Shown here: piece after piece, positions 11,747 through 20,013 of the stretch
Position numbering within the stretch: the stretch's first letter is position 1
Layout: each line of letters starts with the position of its first letter
Assembly (NCBI GenBank): GCA_009829735.1
Contig: CM020619.1
Coordinates: 16,993,816 to 17,057,815, forward strand
Length of the DNA: 64,000 nucleotides
Reading direction: 5' to 3'
Source of the DNA: Pyropia yezoensis
Taxonomy: Eukaryota > Rhodophyta > Bangiophyceae > Bangiales > Bangiaceae
Notes under the pieces: generated by a model
What the model was told of the DNA's origin: nothing
Seen by the model: the letters and a program-made list of their open reading frames with translations, nothing else
The model's database searches: none
Position numbers and translations under genes: made by a program

Positions 11747-11821
11747 AGTCCAAGACCACCGTTCCTCTGAGACAGAGGGCCCCCTACACCCGGGTGCACC
11801 CGGACGTAAAGTTCACCTCTG

Positions 11822-11839
11822 TCCCCTGCTGCTCCACCA
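11822..11839 (-). other. Primer-binding site of element B copy 2
   Basis: Two bases inside the 5' LTR the element strand reads TGGTGGAGCAGCAGGGGA. This is complementary to a plausible tRNA 3' end (...CTGCTGCTCCA-CCA). The two-base spacing matches element A. Confidence 0.6.
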
Positions 11840-11841
11840 AG

Positions 11842-12310
11842 TGTGGCAAAAACCACAAGCACACACGGCACCCAAGTTGGGGCGGTGTGCTAGGGCTGCC
11901 TCCCGTGTCGGGGGAACCGGAAGAAGTGCAAGTCGCACACACTCTGTCCCTGTTGTGGGGCAAACCCCCCACGGACAAACAAGAGGATGGTGTGTGGTCC
12001 AACAGTTTCTTGGTCGGGTCGGGGACGCAGGGCCAAGCCCCGCTGTCCCTCCCCTTATCCCCCCAGGGTCCACTCAGAATCTCGCCACTCAGAATCTCCC
12101 ACCCCAGCACCTGCCCACCGGGCCACACGAAAATTCAAGACGATAAATGCAGAAAACCCTCAAATCCAAGTTGGATTTACTACTAAGCTAACTATCCCAA
12201 ACTTGGGGAATATGGACCCAAATGCAGGGGGAGGAACGGATCAGGCTAGTGGCCTGCCGCCCCTTGCATGGCACGTGTTGCCCCCCTACCTGGGGGTCAA
12301 TTCTGCCACA
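11842..12310 (-). repeat. 5' LTR of element B copy 2
   Basis: A 469 bp direct repeat of 7293-7760 with about four differences. The ends are TGTGGCA and TGCCACA. Here the Cys-rich plus-strand frame has an extra stop (near 11889). Confidence 0.8.
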
Positions 12311-12708
12311 TCCTTGGTGGCAGGGCCCTTGCCCTTGCCCGAGAGGGGGGGCTTGGGTGCGGCCCGGCCCGCCGAGGCGAGGCGGACTGGGACCGCCGGG
12401 GTAGGAATCGAGTGGGCGCCCGCCGGCGGGTTGTGTGCCCTCGGGCGGGCGTGTGCCTGCGGGGAGCCGCGTGCCGACGGGGGGCCGCGTGCCGACGGGG
12501 GGCCGCGTGCCGACGGACCGTGGGCCGTGAAGGCGCCACGGGTCGTCGGGGGTGCGCGGACCGTCGGGGGTGCGCGGATCGTCGAGGGTGTGCGTACCGG
12601 GGGGGTGCCACGGGACGTGGACCCGGTATCGCGCGCCGAGGCCGCCGAGGATGTCGGGCTGGCCGCCAGTGCTGAGGAAGAGTATTCCGAATCTGATGTG
12701 GATCTCAC
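12286..12708 (-). CDS. Low-complexity ORF in the 5' internal region of element A
   Basis: A 140-residue frame between the element A PBS and the nested element B LTR. It starts MRSTSDSEYSSSALAASP and becomes Ala/Pro/Arg-rich with repeats of ARGPPS and APPT. At the DNA level this is a set of 18 bp tandem repeats (about 12470-12515 and 12540-12595). It may be a gag N-terminal extension or leader ORF of A, or chance coding over repeats. No domain is recognised, and its last codons run into the element B LTR. Confidence 0.3.
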   Translation of the reverse strand: MRSTSDSEYSSSALAASPTSSAASARDTGSTSRGTPPVRTPSTIRAPPTVRAPPTTRGAFTAHGPSARGPPSARGPPSARGSPQAHARPRAHNPPAGAHSIPTPAVPVRLASAGRAAPKPPLSGKGKGPATKDVAELTPR

Positions 12709-12929
12709 TGGGATTCAACAATCGGTTGACGAAAAGAATAATTCCGTGAAAAAAAAACCACAAGGGTTGTGTCAGGAAATTGTTCGTTCGGTGTGATTCG
12801 TGGAACCCGCTTCGTTCGTATTACAATGCCCGTGGCAAGCCGAACGTAGGGGGCAACACGACTGCACAATCGCAGGGAGAGCCAAATCAAAAACGGAATC
12901 GCAAGTCACCGCCAGGTAGAAAAGCCAAA

Positions 12930-12945
12930 CTATCTGAAGCTACCA
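12930..12945 (-). other. Primer-binding site of element A
   Basis: Two bases inside the LTR end the element strand reads TGGTAGCTTCAGATAG, complementary to a tRNA ending in CTATCTGAAGCTA-CCA. This identifies 12948-13794 as the 5' LTR. Confidence 0.65.
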
Positions 12946-12947
12946 CA

Positions 12948-13794
12948 TGTGAGGAACCACCCACACTAGGGCAGCCCTCAACGTACTCGTGATGGTGTCA
13001 GCGACCCGTGCCAGCCAATAGGGCGACAGGGTGTGGGGAAGAGGATGGAGGTGGTGACGGTGGTGGGTCTGGGGAAGAGGACGGCGCGACGTCGGTGGTG
13101 ATCGAGAGGGTTCAAAGGGTGAAGGTCGTCTTTGGTCTGTGTCTGTGGTTGCCCTTCCGGTCTCCCCCGGTGGCGCCGACACTCACGCACTATATACTCG
13201 CGTCGGGGCACCCGAGGTGCCCCAAAGCATGCGTTTCCCCGTCGCTCCACCGGTAGGCACAAAACGGCCCAAAAACAAAGCATGGCTCTCAGAACAAAGC
13301 ATGGGCGGGCGTGCGCACTAAAGGAGTGCAGCCCCAGTTTGCCCCAAACGAAGGGGTCCGGCGTGCGGCGCCTAGGGCGCCGCCCCAGCCGGCTCCAGAC
13401 GCCAGTCGGCCCGAAGGTCCGAGAGGCGTGTAAGCACGATTCGATCGAGTCGGCCGAATCGGCCAGCCGGCTAGCCAGTCACATCGCTGCAATGCTGCAG
13501 CGAGGACATTTTAACGGACTCGCCAGCTGTGGCAGATGTGGCTCGTCATGGGTGCTGACGGTGGCGCCTTTCGACAGGCCATGATGGGCTGTCGATGGCT
13601 GCTGTCGTGCGGCCGGCAGACACCGTGAGACAGCGGCTGACTCATCTTGCGTCTGGAAGGTACACCCCGTCATGCCCCACAATACAAGGAGTTGATCCAT
13701 GTTGCCAGGAGTTGATTCGGCAGGATCTGTAAGGAGAGGTCCCAGATATTATCCCTTAAGTATTAGGCATGGGATTAGGGGGGAAATCCTTACA
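12948..13794 (-). repeat. 5' LTR of element A
   Basis: An 847 bp partner of 1631-2476 with the same terminal inverted repeat and TATATA box (near 13190). The few differences between the two LTRs (for example T/A near the outer end, C/T in GGGTGCGGGG versus GGGTGTGGGG, and a one-base indel near 13580) imply a young insertion. Confidence 0.85.
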
Positions 13795-13799
13795 CGCTG
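13795..13799. repeat. Target-site duplication of element A (right)
   Basis: CGCTG, identical to 1626-1630. Confidence 0.85.
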
Positions 13800-14200
13800 C
13801 ATCGTAGGAGGTGTCTTCCGTACGTTCATCCAGGGAGTCAGTCTCCACCCCCGGGGTCACCATGGCTCTCCCCAAGTTAGGGAGAGACGACCTGGTTGCA
13901 GTTGCACGAGACCCACCTCGAGTTGAGGGGGGCTCGGATCGCGGGTAGATGGGTGGCCTCCCCAGCGTGGAGCGGCCCAGGGTAAGGTGAAGAGTGTGTA
14001 TTGGTGGTGGTGAGGTGAGTACCGATAAGAGCAAGCTGCCAAGTGGGCAAGCTTGAGGAGAGGGGCGGTCAACGTGACCGCCTTCACGTCCACGTGACGT
14101 ACCGGGGGGGAGAGCAAGTCGCGCCCCCAACGCCGCGATGTGCGTTTCTACGCCCCCTCGCAGGGCCGACCGGGTCGGTCGGAACTGAGGAGAGGGGAGC
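13800..14200 (-). pseudogene. Element B copy 1, antisense ORF N-terminal part
   Basis: The minus strand reads NLGRAMVTPGVETDSLDERT, then EDTSYDAA, and stops at the element A target site. The frame continues across the insertion at 1625 with the expected next residues (PAGTSGGGS). Upstream it is open through the LTR (to 14667). At the position where copy 2 has TGA (7801) this copy has CGA, so the LTR-to-ORF frame is uninterrupted here. Confidence 0.7.
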
Positions 14201-14668
14201 GTGGCAGTATTGACCCCCAGGTAGGGGGGCAACTCGTGCCATGCAAGGGGCGGCAGGCCACTAGCCTGACCCGTTCCTCCCCCTGCATTTGGGTCCATAT
14301 TCCCTAAGTTTGGGATAGTTAGCTTAGTAGTAAATCCAACTTGGATTTGAGGGTTTTCTGCATTTATCGTCTTGAATTTTCGTGTGGCCCGGTGGGCAGG
14401 TGCTGGGGTGGGAGATTCTGAGTGGCGAGATGCTGAGGGGACCATGGGGGGATAAGGGGAGGGACAGCGGGGCTTGGCCTTGCTTCCCCGTCCCGACCAA
14501 GAAACTGTTGGCCCACACACCATCTTCTTGTTTGTCAGTGGAAGGATTGCCCCACAACAGGGACAGAGTGTGTGCGACTTGCACTTCTTCCGGTTCCCCC
14601 GACACGGAAGGCAGCCCTTGCGCAACGCCCCAACGTGGGTGTCGCGTGTGCGAGTGGGTTTTGCCACA
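14201..14668 (+). repeat. Element B LTR shared by copies 1 and 3
   Basis: Preceded on the plus strand by the polypurine tract of copy 1 (about 14184-14200) and followed by the internal region of copy 3. It is therefore the 3' LTR of copy 1 and the 5' LTR of copy 3 at once. Such one-LTR-between-two-bodies tandems arise by recombination between LTRs. The PBS after it is degenerate (GTTCCCTATCG). Confidence 0.75.
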
Positions 14669-15302
14669 GTTCCCTATCGTGCTACAGAGGGTCGTTAGCC
14701 AACACGGCTTGATCGGACCCCCCGATGTTCGGGAAGCTCTCCGGTGACGACTTCACTCCGGCGCCTTGGAATACTGGCCAGACACAGGGTGTACCTGGGG
14801 TCGCGGAGGTGCTAGAGGCACTCCAGCCAGCAGGGCCGTGGGTATCGGTGCGGGCCGTATGCCACCCCGACACAGTCGGGTGTTCACCCTTAGCGTTCTC
14901 CTCAGACCAGTGGTTCGCACTTCGGCCACCGAGTGGTACACTCGAAGGGAACGTCCCAAGGTGAGAGGATAGTCCCCGCCAGATCCACTCGGCTTGGATT
15001 CAACTTCGGCGTAGAATCATCGCCAACTAGGCGGGTGGAGGACGGCGGACCTTTACCTCGCCGGTGATGGGGTCGAGCCTGTGACAGGGGTCGTACCAGG
15101 TTGTTACCCCCGCCACTCTCAAGGAAAGTATCTTTGAACGGGAGCGTAACGCCCCCTGGGGTGCATATCTCGGGTCTAGTACACGATACTAAACTTTAGA
15201 TCCTGAGGACCAGGAACTTCTGGCCCTTATGTAAGTGACGCGTGTAGATCGGTTGCTGTATGCACCAGTGGTGCGCGGAGACGTCCCGCACTGTCTTACC
15301 GT
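14669..15302 (+). pseudogene. Element B copy 3 leader, remnant ORF and duplicated integrase zinc-finger piece
   Basis: 14725-14964 is an open frame (FGKLSGDDFTPAPWNTGQTQ...) conserved with copy 2. Near 15110-15230 the DNA resembles a diverged second copy of the integrase zinc-finger segment found at 15605-15720 (TLKESIFERERNAP compared with SLKESNLEQEHNAP), with a stop. The remainder shows nothing recognisable. Confidence 0.45.
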
Positions 15303-16943
15303 GTGCAGCACCCCTGGCAGGACTTTGTAGGAGTCCGGACCGCAGTTCGTGTCCGTTATGCTCCAAGGAGCATTGGACAGGCCGGAGTAGCCACGCGCTC
15401 GGGGCACGTGCTGAACCTTGAGGCGGCAGGGATCAAGAAGTTCTTGCCCCTGTCCTTGGACGCAGTTCTACGGGCTCGGGCCGAGGATCTCTTCTGCAAG
15501 TCGCAGAGGGAGGCGCTTGACGGAGTGGCGGAGAGGCGCTTCTTCGTCGGAGATGATGGCATCCTCTTGAGGAGGGGGGCAATACAGGGGACTGAACAAC
15601 TTGTCGCGCCCGCATCCCTCAAGGAAAGTAATCTTGAGCAGGAGCACAACGCTCCTATAGGTGGACACCTGGGGTCTCATAAACTATACCAAACCCTGCG
15701 GACCAGGTACTACAGGCCCTCCATTGTGCTGGACATCTACAGTTGGGTGGCCACATGCACAAGTTGCGCACAGAATCGCCTCGTGGAACGGCGTCCAACT
15801 ACGGCCATGATGCTGTTTCCAGCCAAGGAGCCCTTGGCCGCGTTGGCAATGGACCCCCTTGGGCCTCTACCAGTGGCCGAGGATGGCAACCAGTACCTCC
15901 TGTTTGTCTGCGATCGCTTCACGAAACTTACGCGAGCGATCCCCCTGGCAGAGGTCACGGCCATGTCAGTCGTGTCTGCCTTCCTGGACCACTAAGTTGC
16001 CGCGTATGGCATCCCAGATAGTACATTGTCGGATAACGGTCCACAATTTGCGTCCGTATTGTTCCAGGGAGTGCTGGACATGTTGGGGGTTCGAGCAAAC
16101 TATGCCACCCCCTACCACCCACAAACTAATGGGCAGGTGGAGCGCTTCAACAAGACTGTTGTTGGGCGGCTGCACCACTGTGTGAGTGAGCATGTGGAAA
16201 CGTGGGACAAATACATTTTTACCTTGACTACGGCCTACAACCCGCAGGTTCAGTCTTCTGCGGGGGAAGCACCCCTTTCATTTGTGACTCCGCGCCGCGT
16301 GCGGTGTACTGCTGTACGGCGGCCACTTTCAACGGGGGAGACCGGTGACAGGAAGCCTACTCCTACTGATAGTAAGGTGGAGTTTGCTGCTCGGCTAGAG
16401 ACCCTCATCCCTAAATTCAGGGCTGAGGTGGACAAGGCGCAGAAGCGGTACAAGCGTACTTTCAACAAGAAAGTGCGTAACGCCAAGCACGTCCCCAAGC
16501 CGGGTGACTGGTTGCTGGCTCATTCGCATACCCCGAGTGGGGGTAAGCTGGTGTTTCAGACGAAGGGACCATACCATGTCCTTCGTACTGATGGGTGGCG
16601 GTTCACGATCGAAAGTGACGATAAGGACCGTACTGTGAGCGGAAATGACATGATGAAAGTTGCACCACCTCCTCCAGGTGACCCGGCTTGGGAGCGTGCG
16701 CTGAAAGTGTGGCGTTTGCTTTCGCTGCCCGCGAGCAACAATGGCCCGCAGGAGTTCGTGGTTGATACGTTCATCGACCACGGCTGGGATGAGGATACTG
16801 ATCGCCTCATGTTGAGGGTGCGTTGGTTTGGCTATCGTGCCAAGGACTATACTTGGGATTATGTAGAGGAACTCCCGGCTGAAAAGGTCCGGGCTTACTG
16901 CGCCCGGAAGAATATAGACCCTGCCCGTCCTCCTTTAACGTGA
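15303..16943 (+). pseudogene. Element B copy 3 integrase with chromodomain-like tail
   Basis: The zinc finger is EHNAPIGGHLG...CTSC. The catalytic core has Asp in AMDPLGPLP, Asp in TLSDNGPQFAS and Glu in HPQTNGQVERF. The C-terminal region ends with a chromodomain-like segment (LRVRWFGYRAKDYTWDYVEE) before the stop at 16943. An in-frame TAA at 15993-15995, between the first and second catalytic Asp, inactivates it. No other lesion is seen in this stretch. Confidence 0.85.
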
Positions 16944-17062
16944 GGGAAGGTCGAGTGGCAGTGCCAAGAGAGTGCTTCAAGTCGAAGTAATATGCACAGT
17001 GGCTTTAGCTACAGCCCTAACCCTCTCACTCTCACAACACGAGTAGCGGCCAACTAGGCACG

Positions 17063-18889
17063 CATGCTAGCCTCCTCTCACCCCCGCGACCCTCACTCAA
17101 GCGGAGGGGAGCGTTGTGACCCACGTCGGTGAAGATCACCGCTAGTCCGTGGAGCCGATGGCTCCAAGTCGGAGCCATCGAGACCAACTCGGTCACGAGT
17201 GTGACGACGACTGCGGCTGTTAGCTTGCTTGGTCTTGCGTGCAAGCTGGCGACGCAGACGCCGGACCGAGTCGGTCTCGGACGGGGTGGATGACTCCGAC
17301 TCGGAGCAAGACAACTCGTGTTCCGACACGGAGGGAGAACGCTTCGAGTGGCGGCGACGACGACGAGGAGGCGAGTACGCTCGGCTCGCCCAACGCTTGC
17401 CGCGCCCAAGTGGGGCCGACAAGGACATGATGAAGCCAATACGAGCCAACTCCGCCGTCATAAACTCTGCAACCGACGAGTTGCTAGCGCAACTAGCAGT
17501 CGAGACGACAGTGCGAACGCGCTCCTCAAGTTGAGTAGCCTCCGACGGAGGGTGGCAGCCGACGCGGCCATCCGCGACAGGGTGCGCACCAATGTGGTGA
17601 TTCACATCTCCGAACACAAGGGCGCGGACGGCAACACCAACTTGGGGTAGACCGTGAGTAGAGTAGCTCCCAAGTTGGGAGACACAGGCGTAGATGAATC
17701 CACCGCGACGCCGATCGGGATATCCCCGTGCGGCTGGAACGGGACAGGAGGAAGAGGAGGGCCTCGCCGACTAGGCGGAGCCTGATGGTAGCCGTGACCT
17801 CGAGTTGGGGCCGCCAAAGCGCCTTGCGCCAGGTACTCTTGGTGCGTCGCTACACCCACCACCGTCTCCTTGTCCGGAGGTGGCGCAGTGTGGCGTTCCT
17901 CCCCTGGGGCATATGGGTAGTCCCCGATGCCCAACCCCTCCTTGAGTACCACGCGGCCGTCGTGAAGTTCACGACCGACCCAGACGAACTGGCGAAGTGT
18001 GCCGTCGTCTTTGGGCCCCCGGGAACATCGGCGCAACTTGTGCTCGATGCTCTCCCACTCGATGAGCTTGTGGAGCTTCAGCATCTCCTCGAGAAGAGTG
18101 AGCTGGCCCGACGAGCACCCCTCAGCGACTTGCCGAGGGGTGAGCTGCTCCAAACCTTGGATGAGGCGAGGCGGGAGGCGCCACAACATCGCGCGTCTCT
18201 GGACGCATGCCACCCAGGTCTACATGACCTCTAGGAGCCAGAGTGTTGCCAAATGGCAAACAATAGGTGGTCCGGCCTAGCCGTCGACATGTCGGAGCCA
18301 AAGTGGTCCACCAACCGCGGTAGTAGCGCGGGGAATCCATCGGGGACCTCAACTTGAGGCCACCACTCCGGTTTCTTGGGGTGGAGTAGGTCCTTGTTCG
18401 CCGGCGCTTGTTGCGCAAACTCGAGCTGAGCCGAGGTCACCAAGTAGAGACCTCGCCAGATGTCCTTCTCCATCCGTGCATCGAATTGATGCAGGTGGAT
18501 GTCCGTTGAACGTAGGTAGGCGGGGCGAGTTTCCACCGCGTCCCAGGTGAAGGTCGGCATGTCGCCGGGGCCCTTGGTGGTTCCCCAGCGGGCCAATACG
18601 CTCTTGACCCGCTGGACGTCTTCGACCTCTTCGTCGTCAAGGAAGGCATACTGGTCCGTCTTGAAGTCGGGAGGGAACCCGACCCTACGGGGGAACGTCT
18701 CCCGTAGGCGCACCCAGATGCGCTCCGTCGCTGTGCCAACTCGGCCGCAGCGGATGATCGTCAAGCCCTCCTCGTACAGGGGCCACGGTGGGTAGAACCA
18801 CCTTCCCAAGGCCTCCTGTGGAGTAACGGGGCCTACCTCCGGGGGAGAGCCTGTCGCCAACCCAAAGTCGGGTGACGCAGGCATCCCAT
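17063..18889 (-). pseudogene. Element B antisense ORF, copy 3
   Basis: Homologous throughout to 8101-10044. At least two frameshifts are visible (near 18225 and near 17610). The N-terminus is lost: the sequence begins at PASPDFGLATGSPPE, joined directly to a truncated LTR. The segment where copy 2 has TAG has sense codons here plus a short insertion (ASCASNSSVAEFM). Five-proline/glycine codon words around CAA(C/G)TTG are conserved. Confidence 0.7.
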
Positions 18890-19006
18890 CCACAGCAGGG
18901 ACAGCGTGGGTGCGGCTTGCACTTCTTCCGGTTCTCAACGTTACGAGAGGCACCCTCACCGCTGCCACCAACTTGGTGGAGGTTACTGTAAGTGGGTTTT
19001 GCCACA
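18890..19006 (+). repeat. Truncated 3' LTR of element B copy 3
   Basis: Only the last ~117 bp of the LTR remain (ACTTCTTCCGGTT...TTTTGCCACA). The rest, with the polypurine tract and the start of the antisense ORF, is deleted. The Cys-rich frame word is still readable on the minus strand (KKCKPHPRCPCCG). Confidence 0.65.
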
Positions 19007-19304
19007 GTGACCGAAGTATTTCATACACATAGACGTTGTTGTTTTTCTTGTCATGCATGAAGACCTGAGCGTCAACTCTCTTTTGCTGCGCTTTCTTCTC
19101 TGCTACAGAGTGTATTGTTCTTGGAGACATACGGCACCCTTGTCGCACCAAAGGGGTGGTCGGGCCCCACTCAGCAAGAATGATTCGCTTGCAGCGCACC
19201 GCAGCCCGCGACGATGAGCAGATCGGGTGTGCCCCCATTGGCCCCAAGACGTGATCGACATTAGTGAGCAGATAACTGACAGTACTTTTGCCTTCTCTCC
19301 TCAT
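19007..19304 (-). other. Coding-like remnant of unknown origin
   Basis: The minus strand is open for ~100 codons with protein-like composition (YLLTNVDHVLGPMGAHPI, RMSPRTIHSVAEKKAQQKR, NNNVYVYEILRSL) and runs into the element B LTR. It does not resemble element A or B. It may be part of another transposon that B inserted into. No family is recognised. Confidence 0.3.
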
Positions 19305-20013
19305 AGCTCAGAGAGAACAAGAGCACTCAGAAAATAAAAAGACCATCTGACTCCCCACAGTCTCCTCTACAAAGTGGTATGTCGTGCATGTCATGCAGTA
19401 CACAGAGACCAAGGATCTCATCGAGAATGGTCGACATTAGGTCCAGACTGGCTATATCCTACCTCGCGAAGTCGACGTTGGTGGTGCCTTCGTGCGTCGG
19501 CAGAAGCGGAAGGGTGTGATTGCGGCGCAGTCTATGGAAACTTCACAAAACCCCGGCAAAGCTTGAGTGTTGCTCGAATATGTATGTTCAACAATATTTT
19601 TTGAACGTGGTACCAAATGGAACGCCGGCCGCCGTCGGCGCACTCGCCTCCGGTGGCGAGACGACCTGCTTGGGCCTGCGCAGTCCCGTGCCTGACGCAC
19701 CAAGGGCTTTCGCTGCTGGCAGCGTTACCTGCTGTTCCCACCCATTGCAGCCGCCCTTTACCTGCTCCCCACTGCAACCTCCTGTCTGGCTGCTGGTATA
19801 GTGGCTTTCTGCCCGCTGCCGAGCGGTCGTCTTGGGCACATCCACCAGACATCTCTGCGCCCCAGTCTCCCACGTGCCGACGTTGGTTCCGTCTTGCCCG
19901 TCTGCCCTTTTGCGGGCCGCCTTTGTCCTGCCTCGTCTTCGCCCCCCCCATAACCAACCCCCCCCTTTCTGCTTGCCTCTCCCCCCCCTGCCCCCCACCC
20001 AGCTGCTGACGCC
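19305..20013. promoter_or_regulatory. Island edge and MAK16 upstream region
   Basis: Intergenic. Base composition changes from mixed to strongly GC-rich at about 19,600. The last ~80 bases before the MAK16 ATG (19935-20013) are almost pure pyrimidine with runs of C. Similar tracts precede several other start codons in this window. No other gene is seen. Confidence 0.4.

Larger units (their letters stand above)
7293..12310 (-). mobile_element. Element B copy 2 (LTR retrotransposon with antisense ORF)
   Basis: Flanked by two direct 468-469 bp LTRs that differ at about four positions. PBS and polypurine tract both show that the true sense is the minus strand: 5' LTR 11842-12310, PBS 11822-11839, pol remnant 11241-10156, antisense ORF 8101-10044, PPT 7761-7776, 3' LTR 7293-7760. 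No matching target-site duplication is visible (gaaag versus tcctt), which suggests recombination at the ends. Most of RT, all of RNase H and the integrase core are deleted. Confidence 0.8.
1631..13794 (-). mobile_element. Element A: chromodomain Ty3/gypsy retrotransposon with nested insertions
   Basis: A complete LTR retrotransposon read on the minus strand. The order is 5' LTR (12948-13794), PBS (12930-12945), a 5' internal segment (12311-12929), a nested element B copy (7293-12310), gag (6001-6870), pol (2487-5977), polypurine tract and 3' LTR (1631-2476). It is flanked by the 5 bp duplication CGCTG. By eye the LTRs differ at about seven bases plus one indel, so the insertion is recent. 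Pol nevertheless has several lesions. The order PR-RT-RNaseH-IN-chromodomain places it in the chromovirus branch of Ty3/gypsy. Confidence 0.85.
14201..19006 (+). mobile_element. Element B copy 3
   Basis: Read in the plus direction: LTR 14201-14668, leader with remnant ORF, integrase 15303-16943, a ~120 bp spacer, the antisense ORF (17063-18889, minus) and a truncated 3' LTR (18890-19006). RT and RNase H are missing. The pol/antisense-ORF junction (16935-17065) aligns with that of copy 2 (10030-10170), so the convergent arrangement is ancestral and not a local inversion. Confidence 0.75.
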
